From assembly GCA_000310025.1 (NCBI GenBank), contig FN648655.1:25914-89913 (forward strand): a stretch of DNA of 64,000 nt, read 5' to 3'. Made by a program: the position numbers and the translations under genes. How positions within the stretch are numbered: position 1 is the first letter of the stretch; the number at the start of each line of letters is the position of its first letter. Of the stretch, positions 22,720 to 33,143 are shown one piece after another. The notes under the pieces were generated by a model, which saw only the letters and a program-made list of their open reading frames with translations, was not told the DNA's origin and did not search any database. This stretch comes from Ectocarpus siliculosus. Lineage: Eukaryota > Sar > Phaeophyceae > Ectocarpales > Ectocarpaceae.

Positions 22720-24415
22720 AACACCGGCTGCGGCGTGCCAACAGAGGCGAGGTTGACGACGGGCATGTGCGAAGCGAATGTTGGATTGTTTGGCGAGGTT
22801 TGGGCCAACAAAACGTGCGTGGCGTGCGTGTCGAATGTTGAGCTAGACAGGGTTAAGCTGATCAGACACCCTCCGAGTGTTGTGCATGTCGACGACGGCA
22901 ACCTGTTGGTAGCGTGCACGTGGAGGGCGTGTGCGTCAGTCAATTTGTGGACTACGAGGTACGGCGAGGAGGCACTGACGCCGGGCGCCTGCGGCACCGT
23001 CGCCAGTTTTTTTTTTTTTTATTGGAAGAAGCATCTACAGGCTGGTGTGCAGGCTGGTGTGTACGAAACTCGAGCGCAAAAGCTGCGACGGTGCGGCTGG
23101 TTGGGGTGCACTCCCTCGGGACGAGACCGGCCAACGTGCAACACGCGAGGCACGTTTCAAACAGATCAAGTTTCACGTCGCGTTCGACGTTCAGCTTGCG
23201 ATACTCCTAACCCTGTATTGCCGCTACTGGCCGCTACAACCCCCCCAATCAGAGTCGGCTTCACTGCCATCTGCAACGTCTACAACGATACAGTCTTGCG
23301 TGATCGAGGGCACGGATCGCCGCCGCTGGCGGTTGACACGCTCCTGGAGTGTTGGTCGCTCCTGGCGACTCTGAAAATGGCGCAAGGCGTAGGTGCGTAT
23401 CTGCATTGCATTGTCGCGGGCGTGGCCATCACAACACTGCTGGGATACGCATGCCAGTACCCGTCTCGACTGTTTCACAGCGTAGAGCACTCGCTGTGTT
23501 GGCGGATAGACGGTGGTGCCGTGTTGGTGTACCTTGTTGGCATCCGAATGAAACGGGACCACCAAACGTGGCTAGTTTTGGTTGTCCATCGCACTCGAAG
23601 CTGTTTTCCCTTTGCTTCGCCATCGTTGGATGATGCTCATTGCACACTATTCCCTGTTTTCCGTATTGCTGCAGCTTGACTGCGCTCCCCTGACTTCCTT
23701 GTGCGATTTATTGCGACAAAGGTCCCTGGCTAACCTTCCTGCCGGAAGGGTTGACCCTTGTCGTGGGGAACCCACGGTTGGTATGGGTCCGAGACATCGA
23801 CGGGGAACAAAGCGGGGCAAATCATTGGAAGGGTCTCCGTGAGTTGACGGCGGATCAAAACGAGGGTTTCTGGGAGAACGTGGCTTGGCACAGACACAGC
23901 TGCGACCTCTGCCGCCCTGCTGTGCGGTGCATGAGTGCCCCCATGATCTGCCCAACCTCAGTGGGGCCAGGTGGGGAGTACGAAATCGGGTACGTCGCCG
24001 ATTTGCGAGTGTACGTCATGAATACATACCTAACAGGTACTCCGAAATTCCCGGTTGCGCTTCGCGCGATGCTGTTGGTAGGGCGACGTATTTCAGACAT
24101 GTATCGGTGGTTTACTGTCGCTCATGAGCTCCGTTACGCGCTTCGGCGGTAAGCAGTTTATCTTTTGACGGTTGCAGCAAGTCCAACACTAGGCTAAGTA
24201 AGTTGTTAAACTGTATCGTTTCATACGTTTCGTGTTATCTGTGTTCCCTTAGCTGCGTTCACTGTTTTTTTTTTTCCGCTTTCCGAGTTTCCGAAATTCC
24301 TTCTTTCCACATTTCACCGCCTTGCCTTGGTGGTGAAAGACAGAAACGTGGAGAAAAGGTCCGCCGCACACGTAGATCATATGCATACCATTTGGGTTGG
24401 CCACAGAGGAGGACC

Positions 24416-25282
24416 ATGGCAAGGCGGACCACAGAGAAACCCACTACCACGAAGAAGACGAGGGCAGCGAGCTCGTCGCGGAAGGCCGGGGATGCTGCGG
24501 CGTCTGGATCGGGCGTGGTGAAGAAGGTGAAGCGAGCGGCGGCCAAAAAGTCAGGAGCGTCCTCTCAACCACAAGGTCTGCCTCCTCGCCCTCCCGCACG
24601 CGGCCCTACTCGCAGCTCCACGCGGTCCGCGGGCGCCACGCGGTCCGCGCTCGGAGATAAGCCCCCCGGTGAAGCAGGGGGTGGGAGGAGGACTCCGCCG
24701 AGAAAGAGCAAAACTTCTGCAGGCGGGGACAAGGAAAGCGTCGCTGCAGCCGCGCTTTTGGGTCTACATGCGCCGGGTGTCAAGGAAGGCCCCGCCGTGC
24801 AAGACCACAATGCGGGGCTCTCCGGTGACAAGGGATCCCTCCCTGCTTCACCGGCAGCGTTAGGTCGGGTGTTGCGTGGCTCATCGCTGCCGCAGGGTGG
24901 ATATCGTGCGCTAAATGGTAGCCCTGCTCGAGGCGAGTCGGGCGTTGCCACGAGGCCAGGAAACGGCTCTTCCTCGACTACGACAGCTGCGGCAGCAGCA
25001 GCAGCAGCAGCAGCAGCAGCGGGAGCTGGCACTAGGGACGCGCCGGGGGGGACCGCCCGTCCGTTAGTCAGGCAAAGAATCGCCACACTCCAAGATGTTC
25101 TAGACGAGTCGGATGGAGGTTCCTCCGCTGCACCCTTGCGTGTGGAGGAAGAGGACTCTGCTGATGCAGCGCTCCAGGGCGGCAAGGGCAAGCAACCCGC
25201 GCGCGCCCCGCGCATGGAGAACGAGACAGCCGGCCAAGACACTCTGAAGAGGAACAGGGTGGAGTCCAGCAGAACAAGGTGA
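24416..25282 (+). CDS. Low-complexity basic protein
   Basis: The ATG at 24416 opens a 289-codon frame rich in Ala, Gly, Ser, Lys and Arg. It starts MARRTTEKPTTTKKTR, has several KKVKR/KRAAAKK-like clusters that could serve as nuclear localisation or DNA-binding patches, a GCA-repeat poly-Ala tract (24985-25020) and an acidic stretch (LDESDGG, VEEEDSADAA). It ends at a TGA (25280-25282) that overlaps a plausible splice donor (CAAG/GTGAAA). Either the protein ends here or this is exon 1 of a longer gene continuing toward 30.2 kb. The intervening 5 kb carries a young LTR element. No domain recognised. The minus strand is also open through GC bias. Confidence 0.5.
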   Translation: MARRTTEKPTTTKKTRAASSSRKAGDAAASGSGVVKKVKRAAAKKSGASSQPQGLPPRPPARGPTRSSTRSAGATRSALGDKPPGEAGGGRRTPPRKSKTSAGGDKESVAAAALLGLHAPGVKEGPAVQDHNAGLSGDKGSLPASPAALGRVLRGSSLPQGGYRALNGSPARGESGVATRPGNGSSSTTTAAAAAAAAAAAAGAGTRDAPGGTARPLVRQRIATLQDVLDESDGGSSAAPLRVEEEDSADAALQGGKGKQPARAPRMENETAGQDTLKRNRVESSRTR

Positions 25283-26799
25283 AAAATTTAGGTACATGTA
25301 GGTGATCTTGCGGCTGATATTTTAGCGGTGTTAAAATTTGAATTGTGGAGCGCTTTGTACTTGAAACAACTGCTGTGTCCTGTACCCTGTACAAGTACAG
25401 TACCTATCATGCTTGTGGAAACTACTTGCGTGGATACTGCTCTGAACGATACGTAGTATCACCTCCGATCTGCTGTAGTGTTTTGAGTATTTGATTTTCT
25501 TTGATTTTAGTTTTTACAATTTTCAAGGTATGAACCGACACTCACCTCCGCTGTGTCTCGGATCACGACTGGTTGACACTTGCCACTGATGGTCCGTTCG
25601 ATTTGATTCTGTCGTCAGTCTGTGCATTCTGTGTGTGTATTTATTTGGCCTTAATCCGTTCATACGGCGGTATCTTTGCCACTTCTTTCTTGTTCGTACA
25701 TCTGTTGCAAACAGATCCTCATACATAGCGTGGATAGGGTAACTGCAGCGACTTGTGGCCTTCGTTTGGTGTCCCGGTTGTAAGATCCTATCATCTCCGG
25801 ACTACTACTGCTGTAGGGATTAGGGACTCCCCCCCCGGCACCGTAGCCATGAATGCTGCGGCGTTGTGAGGGGCCCGCGGCGGTGATTGCCTTTCCTATG
25901 CCACTATATTGAAACCACAGAGACATGTTGACGAGATTGTGCTGTACGTGCCGCACATGAAGACAGCAAGCAGTGGTGCCTACAACACCCTGGCGCTTGT
26001 CTCGCAACTATGCACCTCGCCCCAATTTAATCTTACACCTTTGTCTGCCTTTGGTGCGGGATTGCAGGAGTCCTGGAAATATGACCCGGTGGAGTAGGAG
26101 GTCATCCTACAGGTTGTCCTCGAGCGCTTGGGCGACAGGATTTATGTGAGTTCGGCTGTAGAGGGTACCTGGCGTCTACGCAGAACTTGCGCTATGTTCT
26201 TATGCACGCGTTGGTGAGTTTCTTTCAGGGTCGCTCTTTTGAGTTTCAACGATTGCCGTAGTCTAAGGATCGACGCAACGAAGATGAATAATGTTTTTCT
26301 TGCCTCGCTTCTCGCTCCACGATACCTTCTCTCCGACCTGTGCGGCTCCCGATTAAATAGACTCCCTCTGACGTATCGCCTGGGGCTAACGCCATCTCAG
26401 AAGCCGTTCCCGGATCGGTCTTCCGCACTGTTGGGGTGAATAGGTACATTTACATAGTTCCCGGATCTACTGTACTACATAAGGCACAAATGCAGCAACC
26501 GGCATTCTCACGCGGTATGTTCGTTCGCTGTTGAGACCCAGGAGTTTGGCCCTGTTCATGCGAACACCAAATTGGTGTAGGAGTTGGCCGGGTATAACAG
26601 GGGTAGCAGCTCATTGAATGCCCTGTGCCCACTTGCAAGAACCCCAGTCGCGGACTCGGGGTGGCTCATCGCACTCGGTGCACGCTTTGCAGGCTCAGTG
26701 CAACGATAAGGTTTGATCGTGTCTTTGAGCACAACCTTTATGCTATGTCTACGACACTCCCTTCCTTTCATTATTCTGGAAAACGTCCCGGGTCACCAT
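25283..26799. other. Non-coding stretch before the young LTR element
   Basis: No gene recognised. It could be an intron if 24416-25278 and 30.2-31.4 kb belong to one gene. One TACTGCTGTA lies near 25807. The final five bases before the element (26800-26804, TAGTA) are its target duplication. Confidence 0.4.
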
Positions 26800-26804
26800 T
26801 AGTA

Positions 26805-27156
26805 TGATCGATAATTCGGGTGGCTCGGTTCTTTGTGCTTGGAGCTCAAAGCGGGTGGCTCATGGCGGAGCGTGGATGGGTAGGAAACGTGTTGAAAACG
26901 TAACGAAAAGGATTGGAAAGTATTGTATTCATCGGGGGCGTGCCAGTGCTCGTCAAACCTTCACGGTATCTGGGCACGCCTTCACTCTTTGTCACTCAAC
27001 GAATCTCTCTGAATCTCCACCAAATACCTCTCGCAACCAAGGAATATATGTAGAAAGTTCCTATCCCTCCGCATCTCATCACTGTTACTTTCGTACGTAC
27101 GTACCGAACATCTCAACCGTCATACTATGCTACGAGTACCCCCAATATATCTAATA
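26805..27156 (-). repeat. 3' LTR of the young element
   Basis: It begins TGATCGATAATTCGGGTGGC and ends TATATCTAATA. It is the same family as the LTRs of the 4929-13892 element (shared ends and scattered blocks such as ATCGGGGGCGTGC) but a clearly different subfamily in its middle part. Confidence 0.95.
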
Positions 27157-28628
27157 GCCCCCCTACTCGTATGCATCGTCATGCTCCGAGAAAAACCAAA
27201 TTCCTCTTTACCATCTCTCCAAAACAAACAAAAAAAAACTTTAACACAACAAACACTCCTCCAACCTTCACCAGACTCTCTCTTTTCTCTTGTCCAATCT
27301 CGTCTCTCTCTCTCTCTCTCCATCACAGAATACGAATTGACCCCAAAACACTTCCTTCACTGCAAGTTCATCACAAAGTCACGGTGCAATGCAAAAGACT
27401 CCTTGCTCACGATCATACCCGACAATCTACCAACTATAATCTACGTAGATCCATGCTCCATTATTCAACCATCAGCTACATTATTTCCTTCCGAAAGAAC
27501 ATCGTGCCCCCCTGATCTGGGAGATCCACCACCTGCCTTTAGAAGGGTCGGAGTCAGAACCAAAGACCAAAAGAACAACAACATTCGAAATTCATCCAGT
27601 CGAAAACTCATGGAAAAACAATCCTCCAGCATCGCAAATTCCAAGACAAAAATCCAATCCAACACCAAAACCCAAACCCAAACCAATACCAAACAAATCC
27701 TTTCAAAACTCAAACTCCTACATTTGCCGGCCCATCAACCCCGGCGCTTTCATCCATTCCTCCTGCCACTGCTTCTTCCCCGCGGTAGCCACCCTCGCCT
27801 CTGCCGCGGGCACCCTTTTCTGCTGGCATTGCCGCGGCTCGGGCTTCATCAGGTGTCACGTATCCGTCTGGATGGGGTGTGTAGAGCTGTCTCTCCGGAG
27901 GGATTGACTCGACAGTGCAGGGGAGATTGCGCATTCGAAAGGGGAAGGCAAAGGCAAAATCAGTCACCCAAAGCGTCAATTCAGCACGTGGCACTGCTGG
28001 GGAGAATACCTTGCAATACGCCCCCTGTTCTGCGCAGCAGTGATTGTTGTCTTTCGCATTCTATATGACATCATGGTTACCTATCAAATCGAATGCCAAT
28101 CTGCGACTGAGGTTAATTACTCCTCTTTCGCAAAAATGGCACAACGATTCTTGTGATTTGTCTGACAAGGTTAATTATTCCTCGGTCACGCAAACAACAA
28201 TGTTGGACCCATGTTAGAGCTTATACAGCAGTGTTTCGGATCAACAACCCAACACATCTTCTTACTGGTGTACTACCACTGCGCTGCTTTCGTGCAGATA
28301 GTGTTCTGGTCCGAAATGGAGATCATCTCTCTCGATGTAATCCTGTCGGTTACACAGGCCCCTGACCAAATTTCCAAGTGTGTCCCCTACAAATCCTACC
28401 GTTTGACATGCAACGAACAGAACCCGCAACTCATGGTCGGTAGAGGGTACAAAGGTTCATGACGCCTTCGCATATCCCCGTATCAACGTAAAAGCAAAAA
28501 CAATTGAATCGGAGATCAATCTCTGGATTTTTGAAACATCCGGGACAAGGCATTTCCATAAAGTTCAAAAACTCAAGAAGGTATGCAGCAGCTTGGATAG
28601 GATTCGCTGTCAATCTCATCTAATCTTT
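27157..28628 (-). other. Interior of the young LTR element
   Basis: 27157-27400 matches the 3' interior of the dead copia, including ACACTTCCTTCACTGCAAGT. From about 27420 to 28110 it instead matches the fragment at 56980-58480. Shared pieces include TCCATGCTCCAT/TCCATGCCCCAT, the word CCTTCCGAAAGAACA and a segment giving peptides with LPCTVESI/LPCTTAESI and GLDGPANVGV-like ends. A 94-codon minus frame (27994-27710) covers this part. The similarity to a 58 kb counterpart (80 codons at 58280-58038) hints at a decayed shared reading frame, function unknown. Confidence 0.6.
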
Positions 28629-28925
28629 CAGTTTTTGTGGGTGACTGGCAACCTTACGTGGCGTAGCAGCCATATAACCTCGCAGTTTTTGTGGGTGACT
28701 GGCAACCTTACGTGGCGTAGCAGCCATATAACCTCGCAGTTTTGTGGATGACTGGCAACCTTACGTGGCGTAGCAGCCATACAACCTCGCAGTTTTTGTG
28801 GGTGACTGGCAACCTTACGTGGCGTAGCAGCCATATAACCTCGCAGTTTTGTGGATGACTGGCAACCTTACGTGGCGTAGCAGCCATACAACCTCGCAGT
28901 TTTTGTGGGTGACTGGCAACCTTAT
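28629..28925. repeat. 54-bp tandem repeat inside the LTR element
   Basis: Unit starts (CAGTTTTTGTGGGTGACTGG or the one-base-shorter CAGTTTTGTGGATGACTGG) fall at 28629, 28683, 28737, 28790, 28844 and 28897, giving periods 54, 54, 53, 54, 53. Each unit carries CAACCTTACGTGGCGTAGCA. From the second unit on, a long type (CATATAACC) and a short type (CATACAACC) alternate, so the array grew as a dimer. The last copy stops after 28 bp. It encodes nothing plausible. Confidence 0.95.
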
Positions 28926-29269
28926 TTAGAATAAAACGCCCTGGGAAGGGGTCTACTGCTACTGCTGTAGTCTACCTCGGAAATAACACGATTAAAGAAG
29001 ACACGTACGTACGTATGCAGAAGAAACGCAACTTGGTGTGCTGAAGGTACACACCCAAACGAAATCTACGAAGACCAACATGCACGCACACAGTAACCAC
29101 TTCAGACGTAATACGATCAACAGATCATCACGTGCCTGAGCGGATCTACGACCCTAGTAGACGCATGCTGATGGTGTTGCTGCTTGGCATCTCCAGTAGG
29201 TGACAGCAGCAGTCGTCACACCCAGCTGCAGCTCACAACTCCAGCTCGGGATCCCGTGTTTCATCCGAG

Positions 29270-29369
29270 CTGCTACTCGCTGGTTGACCAGTTCTTCGAT
29301 CCTGGCGTCCTCCGCTGCTTGGCGGGCTTCCGCTGCTGGGCGGGATTCATCTTCGCGCCTGGTGGCCAT
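29270..29369 (-). pseudogene. Truncated gag N-terminus in the young element
   Basis: From an ATG at 29369 the minus strand reads MATRREDESRPAAEARQ then AEDARIEELVNQRVAAR. The latter is nearly the same as the start of Gag in the dead copia (EEDARINDLVNQRVAAR). After about 34 codons the similarity ends abruptly and the frame continues into unrelated sequence. This is the deletion breakpoint that made the element non-autonomous. Confidence 0.85.
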
Positions 29370-29456
29370 CGTGACCCTGCTCTTGATCGCCGCAAAGCGA
29401 TGCTCCTAAACCAAGCTCGACCGCGAATCTCGTAGACGACGTGTCATACGCTAGCG

Positions 29457-29808
29457 TGATCGATAATTCGGGTGGCTCGGTTCTTTGTGCTTGGAGCTCA
29501 AAGCGGGTGGCTCATGGCGGAGCGTGGATGGGTAGGAAACGTGTTGAAAACGTAACGAAAAGGATTGGAAAGTATTGTATTCATCGGGGGCGTGCCAGTG
29601 CTCGTCAAACCTTCACGGTATCTGGGCACGCCTTCACTCTTTGTCACTCAACGAATCTCTCTGAATCTCCACCAAATACCTCTCGCAACCAAGGAATATA
29701 TGTAGAAAGTTCCTATCCCTCCGCATCTCATCACTGTTACTTTCGTACGTACGTACCGAACATCTCAACCGTCATACTATGCTACGAGTACCCCCAATAT
29801 ATCTAATA
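29457..29808 (-). repeat. 5' LTR of the young element
   Basis: Identical by eye to 26805-27156 over all 352 bp. It is followed by TAGTA, the second target-site copy. Confidence 0.95.
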
Positions 29809-29813
29809 TAGTA

Positions 29814-30225
29814 CGTTCTGTTGTCTGCACTTATCCAAGATCCGCGGACGCCTTCGGTGGTGACACGTAATCTGTACCAAAGGGCCGTATACCTTTCTAT
29901 AAATTGATGAAACACGAAATATGAATGGTCTACAAACTTTATCTAAGGCGCGATTTATTACCCAAACGAGAAAACACTGGAACGGATACGATCGACCCCT
30001 ATATCAAGAAGGGATGAAAGCAAACAAGGAAAGAGAGACACTGGAAGGAAACACTATGGAAGAGGGACAGGTGGGTTGTCCAGTCCTCCATGCAACATCT
30101 ACAACAGGCACTGGGATCCTCGTATATGCGGCGGAACTGTCGGCGGTAGCAGATTAACGTCCGCATTGGCACAATAATTCGCGTGACTCTATGTATGGTC
30201 TGACGACTTAATCCTATGCTAACTT
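29814..30225. other. Flank of the young LTR element, no gene seen
   Basis: The stretch after the target duplication carries a 78-codon plus-strand frame (29921-30157) with no recognisable features. It may be intron or 5' flank of the coding region that follows. Confidence 0.4.
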
Positions 30226-31425
30226 TTGCATTGTGTGCTCTGTTCCGTGCTGGAATCGCTTTGCCCGAACGTCATATCGTCACTGGGGAAGGAGTTCAGT
30301 TGCGGTAAGGGCTACGGCTACGAACAGTGGTACTCTCGGGTCGCGCATCACGTCAAGATCGAGCTGGCCAAGAACAAGGGTTACATGAAGACCCACGGAT
30401 CTCTTCTGGAAGAACGCTTCGGGAGGGCGGAGATGCAACACCTCAGGGGCTGGTTCGTCGCGCAGAAGGAGAATTACACGACAGCCATGAAGAAGAAAGG
30501 CACGGGCTCGGAAGGAGGCCGGATCCAGAGGTCTCCCAACAAAATCCAGCAGCTGAGGGCCCACATCTTCTCCGGCAACGCTGCTGCGAACAAGCGGAAG
30601 TTTATGTTGGAGGTCGTCTCTCTTAAGAACGGGAAGCGCCATAAGGTCGCGCATGCAGATGCCGGTGGTGCGGCTAGTGCCTCGGGTGGTGGCGCCAGCA
30701 GTGGTCAGGGTGGGGGAAAGGGGAAGGGGAAACGGCGTCAGAGTAATGGAGTTCGCGGCGGAGGTGACGACACGAGCGGGAAATCCCAAGCGCCCGGTGG
30801 CGACGACGCGACGGGGGAAGGCAGCGGCGGGGGAAAAAATAAAAGTCGTCGGAAGGCAGCGATGGTGGCGGCGGAGGAGGATGACCAAGAGGATCCCCCG
30901 ATGGACGTAGGCGGAGATGACTGGGCCCCCTCAGAATCGGAGGACGAAGAGGAACTGCGCAGCCGAGGGGGGGCTGGTGGGGAGGGCGGTATGTCTGACG
31001 GCGACTTGCAAGACGTGGCTGACGACAGCTCACCAGACGTGGTGGAAGTGAAGCGTAAGGGTCGCCGCAGAAAATCTGATAAGTTGGATCCTAAAAGTTT
31101 CCAGCTCACAGCAACGAAGGAGAGAGACGCACGTGACAAAGTGTTCACGTCCACCATGCTACAAGGTGTAGGAATGATCATCGGCGGGCATGGGCAGGAC
31201 GGGTCAGGCGCCGCCGATGGTGCCGGTGGTGCGTCTGGCGTGAATCGGGGGAAGATGGAGGCAGCGGAGAAATCAGTCTCTCTGCTCAGAAGCAGTTGGA
31301 TGGACTCCATTGTGGCCGAGAAACACGGGTACGGCAGTCAGGCCGAAGTAAAAGGACATTACGATAAATACCAGGCAGCCGTTGCCCGGCAGCAGGCCTT
31401 GATCTCCGGAGTCAACGACGGGTGA
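30226..31425 (+). CDS. Hypothetical protein, basic N-terminus and acidic middle
   Basis: A 399-codon open frame ends at a TGA at 31423-31425. The frame has no ATG at its 5' end (it opens with TTG), so the first exon border probably lies within 30240-30310. The N-terminal part is folded-looking and basic (KGYGYEQWYSRVAHHVKIEL, LLEERFGRAEMQHLRGWFVA, KRKFMLEVVSLKNGKRHKV). The middle is Gly/Lys/Asp-rich and acidic (AAEEDDQEDPPMDVGGDDW, SESEDEEEL). The C-terminus is helical (EKSVSLLRSSWMDSIVAEKH, GHYDKYQAAVARQQAL). This resembles chromatin or transposon accessory proteins only in composition; I assign no function. It converges with the Harbinger-type gene, whose relatives often travel with a DNA-binding partner, but no Myb/SANT motif is evident. 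Confidence 0.6.
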   Translation: MHCVLCSVLESLCPNVISSLGKEFSCGKGYGYEQWYSRVAHHVKIELAKNKGYMKTHGSLLEERFGRAEMQHLRGWFVAQKENYTTAMKKKGTGSEGGRIQRSPNKIQQLRAHIFSGNAAANKRKFMLEVVSLKNGKRHKVAHADAGGAASASGGGASSGQGGGKGKGKRRQSNGVRGGGDDTSGKSQAPGGDDATGEGSGGGKNKSRRKAAMVAAEEDDQEDPPMDVGGDDWAPSESEDEEELRSRGGAGGEGGMSDGDLQDVADDSSPDVVEVKRKGRRRKSDKLDPKSFQLTATKERDARDKVFTSTMLQGVGMIIGGHGQDGSGAADGAGGASGVNRGKMEAAEKSVSLLRSSWMDSIVAEKHGYGSQAEVKGHYDKYQAAVARQQALISGVNDG

Positions 31426-31950
31426 TGTCTGCCTGTCGTTGGTGTTGGTCTGACTATGTTGTGCTGCTTTCGCTTTCGCGTGCGAGGAAGCGTGGGTTGG
31501 TGGATGTATTCCTCGTGGAGAGCAAGGTTAGGGGATGGTGCCTGATTGTTTATGTGCCTTAATCAGTAGGGAAAGGCTTAGCAGTTGGAGTAGTAGCGAT
31601 GGGAATGCTGTTGCGTTTTCTTTTAGACATTGGCGCCGATTGTAGGCGTGAAGGGTTAAGGTTCTTATCGGGCGGGGAGTCAACGGACGAAAAAAATTGG
31701 AGGAGGTTACGGTGTTCGCCATTGCCACGGGGGTTTAGAGTATGATGTTCGGGGGGGGTGCGGGCTTGTGTCAGTGTGTCAGCGAGAGCGTTGGCGAGAG
31801 GGCTGCTTACCTTGAGGGGAAGGTGCGCATGGTACTGTAGGTCGTTGGTCCGAGATTTATACTTTGCCCAAATAGTTTTTTTTCCTTGTCTTTTTTTTCG
31901 GTATCTAAGTAAGTGCGTGCCGTAGGACATGTAATACCTTCGGTATTCTA

Positions 31951-32222
31951 GGGGGGGGGAGGAGCGGGGGGGGGGGGGGGCTGTGTTTTTTCCCGGCCCG
32001 TTTAAATAAGGGTTCCCCCCGGGGCGGCAAGACCTGCCNNNNNNNNNNNNNNNNNNNNNNNNNNNNNNNNNNNNNNNNNNNNNNNNNNNNNNNNNNNNNN
32101 NNNNNNNNNNNNNNNNNNNNNNNNNNNNNNNNNNNNNNGGGTGGAGGGGGGGGGGGGGGGGCGTAGGTTTAAGCGCAGGCCTGTTGAACTAAGGTTTCCT
32201 CCGTGAGCGGCAAGACGTGCGC
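31951..32222. repeat. Duplicated G-run segment around an assembly gap
   Basis: Left of the gap the order is G-run, GGCCCGTTTAAATAAGGGTT, CCCC-rich piece, GCGGCAAGACCTGCC. Right of the gap it is G-run, GGCCTGTTGAACTAAGGTTT, then GCGGCAAGACGTGCGC. The two sides are diverged copies of one another. The gap probably hides more copies. Confidence 0.65.
32039..32138. other. Assembly gap (100 N)
   Basis: Exactly 100 N, bordered by G homopolymers and a repeat. True length unknown. Confidence 0.99.
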
Positions 32223-33143
32223 GGGTTAGTCTATATACTTCACTTTTTTTTTTTTTCGCGTGCACTGCTTTGTACTCTTCTTTTGCCTTTAGTAAACGAG
32301 GGCTGGGTTTTCGGAGGGTGTTTCACCTGTGACCATGCCCGGCGTTGGCGTACTTGTAGGATGTTTGGTTCGTGGATAATTATTTGTGACGGTTACTATA
32401 ATAGTCGTTATATTTCTTCAGGTGCGGACTGCGATGCGTGCCCACGCTTTAGGGCTCGGGTTTCGAAGTTTCGGTTTGCGTCCAGGACACGAGACATCCT
32501 GGAGCTGAGTCCGTTGAGTTCGACTCAATGTTGCGATTCTACTAAAATAAAATATTTTCTTCGCTTTCCTCGCCGTTCACCTTATCATGACACTTATTAC
32601 TGTGCGGCCTTCGGGGTGCCCCTCCTGCAACATAATACATCCACACGTTCTCCTGTCCCGTTGTGTCGACACTTCACATAGTAGGCTAGTGCTGCAGGGG
32701 TGCAAAACGTCATGACATAAGCCCCACCGTATGCATCGAGTAATTGACGCCCCCTCGGCCACTGGAGTCAAAAGGCTGTCATTTGTATTCCGATATTATT
32801 GGGTCTCCGTTACAACGTTACAAGCCTACTTGATGCACACCCTAATTGTGCAAACATTCAACCGACTCTCAACGTTTCATGCTAAGGTAAAGTGGAAACA
32901 CTACCCTAGTGCACGACTAGCCCGTAGCTTGCCCATTCTACTCCATATCGCTATACGTCCTGTCCTCTAAATGCCCGACATCACGTAAACACATATGCCT
33001 AGACCAAAAATATGCCATACAAAAAAATTGACACGCAGGCGGCCTTAGGGTTAGTCCCCGTCACCAGACTCTAGCCAGGGGAAACAAAAGGCAAAAACAC
33101 ACGGCTAGACATTACAGATTATATCCCCACGAGTCTCAGTGTA

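Larger units (their letters stand above)
26805..29808 (-). mobile_element. Young non-autonomous LTR element of the copia family
   Basis: The LTRs (26805-27156 and 29457-29808, 352 bp each) appear identical base for base. The 5-bp TSD TAGTA flanks it (26800-26804 and 29809-29813). The internal 2.3 kb starts with AGCCCCCC, the polypurine tract on the minus strand, and shares 27157-27400 with the 3' interior of the dead copia (7023-7300). At the other end are the same 21-bp leader (29436-29456) and a truncated gag start. No protease, integrase or reverse transcriptase remains, so it must have been mobilised in trans by a relative. Identical LTRs mean very recent insertion. Confidence 0.95.
31426..33143. 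other. Intergenic region between converging genes
   Basis: No gene recognised. It contains G-runs at 31951-31980 and 32140-32161 around an assembly gap, and AT-rich flanks. A (TTAGGG)-like doublet nearby (33944-33955) is too short to mean anything. Confidence 0.5.

Noticed and set aside
22642-23679. Plus-strand 345-codon frame
   Set aside because: Long but without domain, codon regularity or splice context. It overlaps a Cys-containing minus exon candidate.
24565-25242. Minus-strand 225-codon frame
   Set aside because: Antisense to the Lys/Arg-rich plus-strand frame with its ATG. No domain on the minus strand.
28629-28925. CRISPR-like array of about 54-bp repeats
   Set aside because: The units are contiguous with no unique spacers, and the array sits inside a eukaryotic LTR element. 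It is a minisatellite.
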